Shown in pieces: positions 32,301 through 40,974 of a stretch of 64,000 nucleotides of DNA. The notes beneath the pieces were generated by a model, which had not been told where the DNA came from, ran no database searches, and saw nothing but the letters and a program-made list of their open reading frames with translations. Source of the stretch: Heterobilharzia americana (taxonomy: Eukaryota; Platyhelminthes; Trematoda; Strigeidida; Schistosomatidae); NCBI GenBank assembly GCA_944470555.2, contig OX104134.1, positions 107,440,701 to 107,504,700 on the forward strand. Direction: 5' to 3'. The translations under genes were made by a program, and so were the position numbers. The stretch's first letter is position 1. Every line of letters begins with the position of its first letter.

Positions 32301-35291
32301 TAGTGTATAATGTTTGATAACCTTTTCTAACAACAGCTTCCTTCGTTAATTAAACCAGTATTCGTAGTTCACCTGGAGTTCAAATGAAATGGGGTGATGA
32401 AAATGATGTGAAAATTACACAAAAATGGAATCCTTTATGTCGTAGTCTACCATATGCTACACTAACTCATCATCCTGTCTATTCTAAACGTGATCAATTG
32501 CCATCAAAGCAAGTCAATGTACCAGGTGCTGGTTATGAAGATTTATCGAACCCAGTATCAGTATACGATGTGAATAATTTCCTTACAGCACTGCGTGAAG
32601 CTTGTTCTGGCATGAACGTTCAGGTAGCTTTAAGAGATTTTTTGAACGTATTTAAACGAGATTTATTTATCTGAAAATTATTCTCTCAACCATGATTTCT
32701 TCTAAGAAAAAGTCGAGGATAGTCGGTTGGTCAATAAAATCGAGTAATTCATATTACTATCACATTCACAAAGTTCGCTTGCATATCAGTGGGATCAAAG
32801 TTACTGGAAAATAAATATATACATTTCACCAATACCTCATCTTGAAATGGGAACAGAATCACTTTAGTTTTCTAGAAACCGTAATTACCTAATTAATATT
32901 GCTTTAATTAACAGAAAACTAAAAATACTGCTTGTACGCATAACTTAGAAACTTTTAAACTTAATACTGAAGTCAAAGTCATTTGCATTATAGAAATCCA
33001 TATGTGGTGGCACACAGATTTACCGGTACAAAATGTAAGTACTGTGAAAAAGTGCACTATATCAGGTACATCTTACGTTGCACACTTGCGAATGTAATAA
33101 CAACCTACAGTATTTGATGCTTGGATAGAAAAAGAAAACTTCCTGAGTAATTACCTAAATTATGTTAGTTTACAAAAGCATGATAACATGAAACTAATAT
33201 GACAGTTTGTCATCTGAACCACTAAGCCAACATACATTGTCAGTAACATGAGATAACGCGTGCGTATATGAATCACCATAATGAATGCCTTGATTTAATT
33301 GCAGTTTTAAGCAGCTGATAACTACTTGTAGAAATGAAGGTTTATTATGTATTCCAGTAATAGATCAGATCTAAAAATCAAGTAAAAATAGATTTTTCTT
33401 TAAGATAAACTCATCTTTTTAGCTATAAATCGGTCAGTATGTTGTGAAAAGACGAAGACATTACGTAGCAGTTGCTGGTTAAGGGTCAAAATGATAGAAA
33501 GAATGTTACAATACATATGGACACTTAGCTTTAATCCTCTATAATGGCCACTGTTAAAAAATTATTGTTGGTACTCCTATTGAAAGCACAGCAATGTCTT
33601 GGAATTTTCATTCGTTAATGATTCATTTATGGTTAGAAGCATTATTGTTTCTGTCTTAGGATGTGTTGATAGGACTTCATTCGAACTTTTAAGGAACTTT
33701 TCGAAAGAGGTTAAGTCTATTAGCTTTACTTAATATTCATTCTGTCTTGGAGCTGAGAATGCATTTCCATTTTGTCTTGACAAGTTTTGAAAGCTGGTGC
33801 ATGATGTTGTCAATTTATCTGACTTCGCAGGAGCAAGTAGACTTATGCATATGCATTCATGTGGCCCGAAGATTTAATTTTTGTTTTCAAATACTGAGGA
33901 ATTATCTTCTGACAGATGAATACGATTCTATGGTTGGTAACAGTGGATGTTCAGCTAATGGATATTGAAAGGTGTTTCCCAAGAATGTCTAGGGTAGGGT
34001 CATCGTTCGATTCAAATTTCAACAGAAAATGTTTTTTTGGAGGAAGGTGTATGCGTTCAGCGACACCTTTTCGGTAGTATCCAAATCCCTTTTAATTAAT
34101 CAAAGTATTTTTACCCATAGCCAGAGATTATTCCAGAATTTTCGTCCTTTCCATATTATGCCTACAGCTTAGAGAACGAGTTTATCTTATCTACTTCTCC
34201 TATGAACATTGGAAGATAAAATATTTGATTTCAGAAAAGTGAAGTCGGAAGTAGATATCATAACCCATCCATATACTATTACTGTTTTTTCCATAAAAAC
34301 CTAATAGTGTCTAGCTTATTTTATAACAGGCAGTAGCATCAGTAGCCGACCAGTTGTAGTAAACTTAATATCATTCAAGTTAAACTGAGTTATCCCGCTT
34401 TTTTATAAACATTAAGAGTGTACAATCCTGTCAAATCCAGGATAATTTAGCTAACAGTCAATAAATGCCAGTCTTATTACATACTCATAACTCATTTTGG
34501 CGCATAAATATGATGCACATGAGTTGCTCGCTGGACGGTAAACAGTATAGGTCCCAATTTTACTCTACTAGTAAAGTCTACCAACGGGTCAGACGTTTGG
34601 GCAGAAAGGTATTATTAGACCTAACAAAATAGATGTGGCTCATTGCCCATTGGATGGATGCGGACATGGTTGACCAGTGCATATCAATTCGACTTGGGTC
34701 TATCAATTAAGTGCACAATTCCGATATTACCATGTGCAACATAACACTATATTGCACCATGTTTATTGTCAAAAGCTTAAGGTTAGTAATCGGGACACCT
34801 TAGATACGTTTCATCCTTGTCAACATTTGGCATGCCTGATATCTTATGAAAGCTTACCATTTCTCAAAACATCTAATCTGTATCAGTAGGTACCTCATTC
34901 TCTAACTTGGTATCAAGTGGGACAGACCTTTCGGATGATTAACGTGGAACATTTAATAAAATAACTAAATACTTTAGGAGGTAATCAGTTATTCAAAAGG
35001 GATTGTCCATCTCAGTTGGAAGAAAATATTATTTTTGAAGTAAATATAGATTTTGGTACCAAAAATAGGTTACAGATACTACGTTTAATAGCCATTTGTC
35101 AACCTTTCAATCGAACTTTAATCAATTTTGAAATCAAATTAACTGAAGTTTTCATTCGTAATTTTACCCTTTCTTGATTTTTCTAGTTTTCTAACGGTGA
35201 AATTGTGATTGAAAGTTACGGAAATCTGGGTAGTGTAGTTTTTAACCAAAGTAACCTGGGTTTTACGAAGCCTAAAACTCCTGCAATATGA
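7345..35291 (+). CDS. TPRG1L: TPRG1/TPRG1L-like protein, five-exon gene (full span)
   Basis: Five + strand exons join in frame with GT/AG borders: 7345-7476, 18898-18989, 28673-28849, 32359-32623, 35187-35291 (771 nt, 256 residues plus TGA). The protein follows the tumor-protein-p63-regulated-gene-1 family (hSac2 domain) in order: LWILT..IDHWNNE, LLRYDF, FPAKSL, WNPLCRSLPYATLTHHPV, and a C-terminus IVIESYGNLGSVVFNQSNLGF matching the family's IETY..L..F.....LGY ending. Vertebrate TPRG1L is about 270 residues, so this is full length. In vertebrates TPRG1L is a peripheral synaptic-vesicle protein; in flatworms the role is unknown. Introns are 11.4, 9.7, 3.5 and 2.6 kb. Introns 1 and 2 each hold an antisense RTE LINE. 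The weak point is the exon 2 donor. Confidence 0.85.
8000..9249. other. Intron 1 sequence, nothing recognised
   Basis: No exon-like frame or repeat family recognised between exon 1 and the hairpin at 9250. Confidence 0.4.
9250..9894. repeat. Long inverted repeat (hairpin), 263-bp arms
   Basis: Positions 9250-9512 and 9632-9894 are reverse complements with only scattered mismatches and no net indel: left plus right coordinates are constant at 19144 across the whole arm. A 119-bp loop separates them; it ends in a perfect 16-bp palindrome, AGCTCTCTAGAGAGCT, at 9616-9631. The two arms encode near-identical short peptides on opposite strands, which is an automatic consequence of the symmetry. It lies in intron 1 of the TPRG1-like gene, so the pre-mRNA could fold into a long double-stranded stem. 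It may be an inverted duplication or a foldback/MITE-type transposon; no TSD is evident. Confidence 0.9.
10689..10775. repeat. (AT)n microsatellite, about 87 bp
   Basis: Uninterrupted AT dinucleotides in intron 1. The open frame of repeated I-Y residues across it is an artefact. Confidence 0.98.
10776..14777. other. Intron 1 sequence, nothing recognised
   Basis: About 4 kb of AT-rich sequence without exon-like frames. The part around 12400-12900 is slightly richer in GC and may be a very old repeat, but no family is recognisable. Confidence 0.4.
14810..16795 (-). pseudogene. Reverse transcriptase and C-terminal domain remnant, RTE copy 1
   Basis: Minus-strand pieces in different frames cover the linker (KKSARKDKRHFHKTLASEAE), RT block FIDFEKAFDSVDREVIWKLL near 15930, the catalytic box and the C-terminal [19 protein letters not shown] segment near 15050. 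The box reads F-A-S-D-D (15624-15638) instead of F-A-D-D because of an extra codon. The motif PEQAGF is destroyed by expansion of a CCTG repeat to six units (16053-16076), which shifts frame. A 10-bp insertion near 15780-15792 introduces another frameshift and stop. Dead copy. Confidence 0.88.
17136..17924 (-). pseudogene. Endonuclease domain remnant, RTE copy 1
   Basis: AP-type endonuclease of a non-LTR retrotransposon, which in intact elements nicks target DNA to prime reverse transcription. The minus frame opens with KVNVGTWNVRTMFEP, then EVLGICESRWNGSGLSK (catalytic Glu region). The rest is spread over several frames, and the SDH motif is present near 17145 as GSDH. Multiple frameshifts; non-functional. 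Confidence 0.85.
18479..18498. repeat. (ATG)n microsatellite
   Basis: About six and a half ATG units in intron 1, between the LINE and exon 2. Confidence 0.9.
18898..18989 (+). CDS. TPRG1L: TPRG1-like exon 2
   Basis: The acceptor is a pyrimidine-rich run ending TTAATTAG|GAG. The peptide EDMQQLIHYIGESV, then LIPEDGAFIALWILT, matches the region just before the family's invariant IDHWNNE. It is entered in phase 0 from exon 1. The donor is ambiguous. A strong GTAGGT at 18986 would leave one base and, joined to exon 3, would create a TAA stop. The downstream GTCATT at 18990 keeps the frame and yields ...ILTCR|IDHW, one residue longer than vertebrate relatives. I chose the frame-keeping donor; a missed micro-exon in intron 2 is the alternative. 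Confidence 0.75.
18990..21589. other. Intron 2 sequence, nothing recognised
   Basis: AT-rich sequence without exon-like frames. The segment around 19080-19450 may be an old repeat but has no recognisable family. Confidence 0.4.
21590..21730 (+). mobile_element. SINE 3' part with decayed hammerhead
   Basis: ACATCCAACTGACAAGTCCC at 21638-21657, then GGGATGAAAGG and TTGGATTCTACTG, line up with the hammerhead SINE at 63690-63880. The core box reads CTGACAA instead of CTGACGA (G8 to A) and the base after GAAA is also altered, so it is predicted inactive. The tRNA-like head is not clear. Confidence 0.65.
22610..24450 (-). pseudogene. Reverse transcriptase and C-terminus, RTE copy 2
   Basis: Three overlapping frames: 23980-24450 (RT entry, KCGKAAGPDGIPPEALK), 22983-24056 (RT core) and 22610-23035 (C-terminus). 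The core has WRGITLLSTPSKILSRIILE, RPEQAGFRKYKSCADQI, FIDFEKAFDSVDREVIWKLL, TGVKQGCLLSPMILSIVVDW and an intact catalytic box F-A-D-D at 23401-23412. The C-terminal part has [20 protein letters not shown] and VGRPRVTWRRSCEEEM, then stops at NPRD next to the 3' tail. The frameshifts are at about 24000 and 23010. It is the only copy here with the wild-type catalytic box. Confidence 0.92.
24447..25596 (-). pseudogene. Endonuclease domain, RTE copy 2
   Basis: AP-like endonuclease. A 219-codon frame (24937-25596) has, in order, NVGTWNVRTMFEP, CESRWNGSG, YSGH, IIQCYAPTNNAE, ILMGDMNAKLGGDN and a late HKATWISPDT. A second frame (24447-25010) continues with QIDFISISRKWRRSLL and RRGADVGSHHYLV, then a charged linker EHWKSLKAMWKETC. 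The final SDH motif reads S-H-H: the catalytic Asp codon GAC has become CAC. With the frameshift near 24940-25010 the domain would be inactive. The start is placed at the Met-Lys-Ala-Lys preceding the NVGTWNVR motif. Confidence 0.9.
25844..26870. other. Intron 2 sequence, nothing recognised
   Basis: No exon-like frame with matching splice phase. A minus frame of 99 codons at 26283-26582 has no recognisable motif. Confidence 0.35.
26871..27200 (-). repeat. Unrecognised repeat with conserved reading frame, copy i
   Basis: The minus frame (100 codons, 26871-27173) begins TSKCVIKLFEMYCANMSHFL and continues through LLMVRSKFMKETNCFKYPL. Two other places translate to the same peptide: 27795-27965 on the + strand (GKCVIRLLETYCANTSHFLDNL) and 56885-57075 on the minus strand (TSKCVIRFFEMCGANTSQFF). 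All three are preceded by a similar TTTCCATATATAAA-like stretch or its decayed form. Conservation at protein level suggests descent from a mobile coding element, but I recognise no domain. Confidence 0.55.
27400..27830 (-). mobile_element. Penelope-like element fragment with GIY-YIG endonuclease
   Basis: The minus strand reads VPYRGET, then an 80-codon open frame (27481-27723) with LKQRLKYVISKTYYATQL, CIYQFTCMCGNTYRGRS and RMSEHISKCLEK. This is the C-terminal GIY-YIG-type endonuclease of Penelope-like elements, where the usual C-Y-F-C-CG-YIG-R pattern is followed by R-EH. Here the YIG is YRG. The RT is absent, so it is a 3' fragment. It lies in intron 2 of the TPRG1-like gene, between two inverted copies of the unrecognised repeat. 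Confidence 0.75.
27795..27965 (+). repeat. Unrecognised repeat, copy ii
   Basis: Inverted relative to copy i at 26871-27200. The shared DNA block runs from TTTCCATATATAAATTGACT at about 27807 through TTTTCTAGATAATC at 27888. Its translation GKCVIRLLETYCANTSHFL matches copy i. Confidence 0.6.
28673..28849 (+). CDS. TPRG1L: TPRG1-like exon 3 (hSac2 signature)
   Basis: Acceptor TGTTTTGCAG|A; donor GATGCC|GTAAGT. The peptide IDHWNNEHERLVVLTE, then LLRYDFSQCRV, then GPLVFPAKSLMP is the most conserved part of the TPRG1/hSac2 family (vertebrate forms have DHWNNEKER, KYDF and F-P-KSL). It begins with one base completing a codon and ends in phase 2, which matches exon 4 exactly. Confidence 0.93.
29105..29280 (+). 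mobile_element. Sm-alpha-like SINE, 5' truncated
   Basis: Shares its 3' half with the SINE at 4015-4200: GTCGTGGGTG, a hammerhead block, TCCCAGATTTTCAATGGTTCC, and the tail GTCAGTCCATGATGA. The tRNA-like head is reduced to a possible B-box remnant (CTCGATCCTAG near 29138). Confidence 0.75.
29161..29218 (+). ncRNA. Hammerhead ribozyme, core intact
   Basis: Core box CTGAGGA at 29171-29177. Stem II is GTCC/GGAC (29178-29181 with 29089+100 to 29192) around a CATACTA loop. GAAA is at 29193-29196, and the predicted cleavage triplet ATC ends at 29204. Stem I pairs GTACTG (29165-29170) with CAGTGC (29205-29210), one G-U. Stem III is the very short near-palindrome ACAGCTAT, as usual for the schistosome Sm-alpha ribozymes. 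All invariant core bases are present. It sits in intron 3 of the TPRG1-like gene on the coding strand. Confidence 0.75.
29295..29353. repeat. (TA)n microsatellite, about 59 bp
   Basis: Uninterrupted TA dinucleotides directly after the SINE; the microsatellite may have grown from the SINE 3' tail. Confidence 0.98.
29540..29680 (+). mobile_element. Diverged SINE with hammerhead-like block
   Basis: GCACTGATGAAGAATAACAT at about 29567 has CTGATGA followed by a pairable AGAAT/ATTCT stem, then ATGAAAAATC. The tail TTCTCCTTGGTTTTTAATG and CATCTACCCATGGTTAGAAT parallels the tails of the SINEs at 4015 and 29105. Probably an old copy. Confidence 0.5.
30747..30954 (+). CDS. Candidate alternative last exon of TPRG1-like gene
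   Basis: A strong acceptor (ATTTTATTTCTTCCAG|G) opens a frame that is in phase with exon 3 (CC|G completes a Pro codon) and stays open for 68 more codons to TAA at 30952-30954. The peptide begins EKLMNLRNHNYSDMKCAK and ends GLLTWKKSEI. An AATAAA lies at 31084-31089, about 130 nt past the stop. It would replace the C-terminal half of the protein. No homology is recognised, and no internal donor in the right phase for exon 4 is visible. It could be chance. Confidence 0.35.
30955..31594. other. Intron 3 sequence, nothing recognised
   Basis: Only the AATAAA at 31084 is of note. Confidence 0.4.
31595..31725 (+). mobile_element. Diverged tRNA-derived SINE
   Basis: An A-box-like GATGGATAACGC near 31608 and a B-box-like CAATTCGAGTCTAA near 31648 are followed by ACTCACTGGGGTACC and a decayed ribozyme tail (GAATGAAATGCATGTTC near 31720). 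The order matches the SINE at 63690-63880. Confidence 0.5.
32359..32623 (+). CDS. TPRG1L: TPRG1-like exon 4
   Basis: Acceptor AATTAAACCAG|T; donor GTTCAG|GTAGCT. Entered in phase 2 (CC|T gives Pro) and left in phase 0. The peptide IRSSPGVQMKWGDENDVK, then QKWNPLCRSLPYATLTHHPV, then NNFLTALREAC corresponds to the family's G-I-R-I-W, RWNPWS...VPYATFTEHP and the following helix. It is the longest exon, carrying residues 134-222 of the 256-residue product. Confidence 0.93.
32624..35186. other. Intron 4, no feature recognised
   Basis: Open frames at 33747-33968 and 34677-34889 lack splice context and homology. A short AATTCGACTTGGGTC-like B-box sequence near 34686 hints at another SINE remnant. 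Confidence 0.4.
35187..35291 (+). CDS. TPRG1L: TPRG1-like exon 5 (last coding exon)
   Basis: The acceptor is CTTGATTTTTCTAG|TTT in phase 0, followed by 34 codons and TGA at 35289-35291. The peptide FSNGEIVIESYGNLGSVVF, then NQSNLGFTKPKTPAI, aligns with the conserved C-terminus of TPRG1 proteins (IETY-GL-SF-N-LGY). The family's final R-G-K-I-G-F is replaced by TKPKTPAI. Too short to stand out as an open frame; found by motif and phase. Confidence 0.85.
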   Translation, partial: FSNGEIVIESYGNLGSVVFNQSNLGFTKPKTPAI

Positions 35292-35441
35292 TTCTGTTCG
35301 CGACTACTACTATTTGTTGGAGGACACGTTACCTACTGTTACATGATTATCGTCAAGTATTTCAAAACCCCACTATATTATTCAGACTTTTCCTTATTCT
35401 CTTTTCAGTTGCCGCTGATAGAAGGCACAACAAATGATTTC

Positions 35442-35447
35442 AATAAA
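35442..35447 (+). terminator. Poly(A) signal AATAAA of TPRG1-like gene
   Basis: Canonical hexamer 150 nt after the TGA of exon 5. Confidence 0.55.
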
Positions 35448-36457
35448 TTTTATCTTATTACATTTGTTTATCAATCTTCTTGTCTCGTAAAGCATGATGG
35501 TAGCAAGAGACAAGTGGAATAAAAATTCATGTTCTTTATCTATCTCCTACTACTTATTGCTAAACTTAGTAGCTCTGCATTTAAAAAATGGATTTCGTGC
35601 TCTTATTTTTAAATCTAAATTTTACTCACAGTTCTGTAGAACATTTGTTTAACTGAAGTAAAACTTATTTATCAAAATGTTTTATCCTATCTTCGTTAAA
35701 ACTATTCTTACCGTTTGCAGCAAACGTTTTGTTTAAACTTATTATCTTCTCACTTTGATTCATACCAAATACACTCATTCAAAAAAATCTTTTAAAAATC
35801 CGAAATCATTTCTAAATTTCTCAAAACGTCATTCAGCTGAAATATAACCAAAGTAAATTATTTCTCTGAACACCTCTGTATCAATTTACTTCACTTCAGC
35901 AATCCCTGAGAGAAGAATAATGCAACTTCTGCTAAAAAACATTGGATCAACCAGTATGGTGTAGTCTTTACGGAAATGTTATATGTCCATGGTTTACGCT
36001 AAATAAATTACTAACCAAACTCACGGTTTTGATGTTAATTATCGCAGTGTTAGTTCATAAAATCATCCAGTAGAGAAATGAATTGAAAAGAATTTTTAGT
36101 TCAAAACATATGTATGACCGTAGTTGTTGTTGGTACTTTACCCGGTCAGCTTTGTTTTCTGAGCCCAAGCTGCAAACTCTAACTGTACGAGTAAAAGTGA
36201 AATGTTTGCAGAGCCAGAAAGACAAACATGAAGCATTACTATAGCACACTTTGTGTACTAGTGTTTTGCTCAATACATTCGAAGCTTAGAATAATAACAC
36301 GATTTATACAGAATTCCTCGTACATTTGTTTACAGACATAATGTAGGCTTATTTCACTCGGATGTAGTGCAATTGGAAATTAAAAGTACCTCAGCTGTTT
36401 AGCCTGAATTCTTTCACCCACTAAACAATATATCCAAAATTAAGTATGAACGTTGTA
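35448..36457. other. Intergenic, nothing recognised
   Basis: AT-rich sequence between the TPRG1-like gene and the next LINE; no exon-like signal. Confidence 0.4.
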
Positions 36458-36475
36458 TTTATTATTTATTTACTA

Positions 36476-38400
36476 TTAGTCCCTTGGGTTCCTAGTGGAA
36501 CATAAGGCATCAGTAGCACGTCTCCAGTGACCTCTGTTCTCTACAATCTTTCGAACCTGGTTCCACGACAGCCCACAACCTCTCATTTCCTCCTCGCACG
36601 ATCTCTTCCATGTCACCCTCGGATGTCCAACTCGTCTCTTCCCATGGGGATTCCACTCGAGTGACTGGCCTGACGCATGATGTCCCCAGTCGGCCTTCTC
36701 AGTGTATGCCCAATCCATCTCCACTTCCTTCTGCACAAAGGTTCACGATTGGTTCGTTCCCAGAGTTCCTTGTTGCTTATTCTCATTATTCTGGCCATCC
36801 GATCTTCAGTAGCGAGCCATTGTAGGCAAATGTTGATGAATGTCTGTAGTTTATTGGAAACCCCTTTTGTGACGCGCCAAGTCTCTGAGCCATACAGAAG
36901 CACTGATTTGACGTTGGTGTTGAAAATCCGGATCTTGTTCCACATGCTGAGTGGAGTGCAGAAGATCTCCACACTGGTTTCAGGCTAATGAACGCCTGTC
37001 TTGCTTTTCCGATTCTGACTTTGACATCCTCGTCTGTGCCGCCACCTGTAGTTGAAATAGCGCTTCCTAGATAAGTGAAGGAGGTTACTTCCTTTACGTT
37101 TCTCCCGTTCATGGTGATTGGAGTTTGTTGTTGGTGGTGGTGGTGCGGTATCTTCATCACCACCGTCTTCTCTACATTCACCTGAAGTCCTATCTTCGCT
37201 TCCTGACCTCTTCTGACAACTTGTTTGTTTTCGTCTGTAGATCTTCATGCTTGTGCGACATCAGACACAAGTCATCGCTGGCAAAATCCAAGTCTTCTAG
37301 GTGCTTTTCCGCACTCCAGTGTATCCCCCTCTTCTCACAGCTCCTCACTGTTTGCTGCGTTGTCCAGTCGACCACAATAAGGAATATCATGGGGGATATT
37401 AGACAGCCTTGTTTCACTCCTGTCTTCACTTCACTTCACGTCAAAGGCATCACTGAGCTTCCCATTGTCAATTACTTGGCTGGCATGTGGCATCTTCATA
37501 TAGTTGTTGAATGAGGCTGATAAAGGTTTGTGGTATTCCGTAGTAACGAAGCAGTTTCCAAATTACTTCTCGGTAGACGCTGTCAAAGGCCTTCTCAAAG
37601 TCGATGAAGTTGAGGTTGAGTTGAGTTGATTTCCATTCTATACTCTGTTCTATGATGATGCAAAGCGTTGCAATTTGGTTCTCACATGATTTGTACTTCC
37701 TGAAGCCTGCCTGCCTGTTCCGGTGGTAGTTTTGAATCCAGTTCATCCTTAAGCCTCTCAAGGATGATGCGGCTCAATATTTTGCTTGCATTGGGTTGAC
37801 AGGAGAGTGATTCCACACCAGTTCTTCCAAACACTGAGGTCTCCCTTCTTCGAGAGTTTGACAAGGTAACCCTTCTTCTCACCAATTGACAAGTACCTTC
37901 CTTTCCTTCCACACCTTCTGCAATAGTGGTGTGAGCATGTCTGCTGTTGTCTCTGCATCTGTTCTCAGTGCTTCTGGAGGGATCCCATCTGGTCCTACTG
38001 CTTTCCCTCATTTCAGTAGCTTTATGGCGTTCAGGACTTCCACTTTTGTTCGAGGATTTATGTTCACTTGTAGTTCTGTGGCTGGGTTGCTGGTGGTGTT
38101 TCTGGACGAAGTCCAGGTGGTGGCGGTGGTCGATTCAAGAGCTTCTTCAACTGGTCGGCACATTGTTTCCCCCCGTTTCTCTTCTTTCGTAATCAAATTT
38201 CCGACATCATCTTTTATTGGTTTCGTCTATGCTGTGTTGATCTCTTCCCAGACAGCAAGTAACCTGGTTATTTGATACAATGTTGTCAGGTCTCTGTCTC
38301 TCCTACCTGCAGCCTATTCTGCTTCACTTGCCAGTGTTTTGTAGAAGTGTCTTTTGTCTTTCCGTGCACTCTTCTTCACTTCGTTCTCCAGTGTTTTATA
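36476..38400 (-). pseudogene. Reverse transcriptase remnant, RTE copy 3
   Basis: Broken frames cover KKSARKDKRHF-type linker, FIDFEKAFDSVYREVIWKLL near 37590 (Asp to Tyr change beside the block), the catalytic box as F-A-S-D-D at 37272-37286, and the C-terminal [19 protein letters not shown] near 36740. A CCTG run of three units (37709-37720) and the 10-bp insertion near 37430-37443 both shift frame. Dead copy. Confidence 0.88.
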
Positions 38401-39167
38401 CATTGTACTCAGTTCCTCTTGTCGTTGTGCATCCATGCACTGGTTTATCTTCTGTTTCACCATCCTCCTCTCTCTGCTCCATCAGCTTCCAGGTATCCAT
38501 CGAGATCCATTCCTTGTCTTCTTTCTTCTTCCTTCCTAATACAGTTTTGCAGGTTTCTTTCCACATAGCTTTCAAAGACTTCCAGTGTTCTTGCACACAG
38601 GTTTCTTCAGGAATGTTACTCGATATCTCCCATTTTATCTTGATGGCTGGCCGCCGTGAAGATTTCCTCTGTAGTTTCATCCTCCAGTTTCCGAGTGTTG
38701 TACTTGAACTGTCGTCTATCACCAGCTTCCTTGAACTGAAGGCTTCCAACTTGATTTGGAAGGTTCCTTGCACTAGACAGTGAGTGGTGTGAACCTACAT
38801 CTGCTCCTCCTCTTGAGCTTGTGTCAAGTAGACTGCGTCTCCACCTTCTTCACATTGAGACATAGCAGATTTTTTCTTTTAGTGTGTCCTAGTGTCTGGT
38901 GAAATCGAATCCATTTCACTTTGTGGATATCCTTGTGCTTGAACACACTGCCTGGCCTCCAATCACCAAATCGTTGAATGCACACAATTCTGTAAACAAT
39001 TCTCCATTCTCGTTCATTTCACCTACCGCTTCTCGACCCATAGTTAGTTCTCTTCCTGTGTTGTCCACCCCCAGTTTGGCATTCATGTCACCTCACCCAT
39101 TAGAATTTTGATGTCGCCAACTGAGGTCTTGTCCAGTGTTGATTCAGTTGTCTCCTCTCAATCTCCA

Positions 39168-39540
39168 TTATTTGTATGTGCATAGCATTGTATGATTGTG
39201 ACCTTCCTTCCTTTTGAGTTGAATCTTGCTGTCATGATCCTGTAGGAGGAGATTGGTTCCTACTGCATGAGAGTATTTGGTGCTGTTGGGGACATCATGA
39301 TAGCCACTCCATAACTCAGTGTGCTCGTGGTTGTCATCTGGGTGACGATATCGAAGTAGATTATTGATTCTCCAGTTGACAGTTTTGAGAGTCCACTTCC
39401 ATTCCATCTGCTTTCGCGAATTCCTAGCACTTAAATATGATACCTCTTCATCTCATTTGCAATCTGGGCAGCCTTGCTGGGTTCAAACATCGTGCGGACA
39501 TTCCATGTCCCCACGTTTACTTTCGCTTTCATCGACAGAG
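39168..39540 (-). pseudogene. Endonuclease remnant, RTE copy 3
   Basis: The minus strand has the NVGTWNVRTMFEP-type opening near 39520 and the SRWNGSG region near 39400. The rest is frameshifted: SIIYFDIVTQ-type divergence and an altered YAPTN region. Further downstream (38780-39160) the end of the domain reads VGSHH where the SDH motif should be. Not functional. Confidence 0.8.
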
Positions 39541-39780
39541 GTGAAGGTACATCGGCCAATTGGCTTCCTGAAGGCTTTCACCAACTGGCGTCATTTCGCC
39601 TCTCCGATTCCAGAGAGGAATAATTTTGTTATTATGTTTTGTATTCCGTTTGTGCTCTGAAGTTTCTTTAGCGGTTAGATTTGTTTTACGGGGTACGGTT
39701 GCTACCCCTATGCGCAACCTCGCCTCTTTATCCGGGCTTAGGACTGGCTAGCAACTGGTGAACTAGTTAACCGGGCGATG

Positions 39781-40974
39781 TTAGATGTTTATTTGTTTAA
39801 TTTAATTCAACCTATTTACTTTAGCCCTAGTTGTATTTTGGTACCAGGAAGGTGCACTACAATATCATTTGTATGCGTGTCATATTATGTTGAAGTTTTG
39901 TTTTATGGCGCTTATGCACAAAAAGGTAATCTGTGCTGGTTAGCACGCACGTACTCAGAATCCCGCGTCGAGCCATACTAGCCACATAAGCTGAATAAGC
40001 TTTTCTTCTATTCATCACTTTTACATTCATCCTAATCAAATATATTACTACTTCGAATATAGTCCTGAAACCGGTCATTTTGATTCGAGTTTTGTTATGA
40101 GTACTTACACGTTAGGTAAGGTACTGGTTCAGGAAGTACTAGAACACACCAAGTTAAGTAGGGTTGGTCAAACGTTACGGAATAGTAACAAACCAGCACA
40201 CACACCCTACAATGTCCTGCTTTTGTACTGGTTTTGATATTATTGCAGAATCAGGAACAAGAAACAAGTTTTCATAAAGACTGAGATGAGTAAATAGTCT
40301 GCTACCCAGTTCAAACTAAAAGACTTCAACAACTGAGTGACACATACACCCAAAAAACAGAAATCACCTACCTTCTAGCGGTTATAATCATTATCACTCA
40401 TATTAACTACCTAGGTAGAGTATTACTTTCGATGAATAAATTTATGAAAGATAAGAGAAATTAACTTTTCGGATTTTAAAAAAGTGGAGAATATTTCTAG
40501 CTCAGATGGATGATATGGGTATATGTTGCGTTCTCCTAGCTGAATGGTTTAATTGTAGAACTTTTGTTGTCTTTCTAGACAAAATCACCACCACTCACGT
40601 CATACTGAAGTTATTTCTGATGTTGAAGTTGTCTGGAATAACAATGAAAGCTCTGCGCTTCAATCATCCACCAGATAAGAAAACACAACCAAGAATTTTC
40701 GTATTTATTCGTATTTATTTATTCAGCAGATTTCTCCATCTGTTGGCCGATAAGTTGTTAGTGTCTGTGGTTTTACAGGGCTAAGAGTGGTCTTGTAACC
40801 GAGTAAAATTTCCATGATTCTACGAAACTTTTAAGTGTCAGGGAAAACATGACGTTTGTGCGCTGATTTCGGCATTGAATTATGAATAAAACTGTTCTTC
40901 GTGATCCCGCTCACAAAACTGCATATAATTTTTCTAGAACTGAATTATGAAGGAGTTATTCCACACATCTAATT
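39781..40974. other. Intergenic, nothing recognised
   Basis: Frames at 39778-39981 and 40506-40784 (+) lack homology and splice context. They might be hidden bestrophin-gene intron sequence. Confidence 0.35.

Larger units (their letters stand above)
36458..39780 (-). mobile_element. RTE family A LINE, near full length (copy 3)
   Basis: Same layout as copy 1: the minus-strand 5' end is at about 39780 (variant CATCGCC), then endonuclease, reverse transcriptase, and the 3' end GGAACCCAAGGGACTAATAG with a TAA-type tail at 36458-36478. It shares with copy 1 the F-A-S-D-D box, a 10-bp insertion in the RT and other diagnostic differences from copy 2, so the two form one subfamily. Unlike copies 1 and 2, no clear TSD is seen. 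It lies downstream of the TPRG1-like gene. Confidence 0.9.

Noticed and set aside
33747..34889. Open frames as extra TPRG1-like exons
   Set aside because: No splice sites in the right phase. Exon 4 joins exon 5 (35187) directly in phase 0, with family homology on both sides.
40506..40784. 92-codon + frame as an upstream bestrophin exon
   Set aside because: No bestrophin motif (no R-W-W, no P-L-S-F-V-L-G-F-Y pattern) and no clear acceptor/donor pair.
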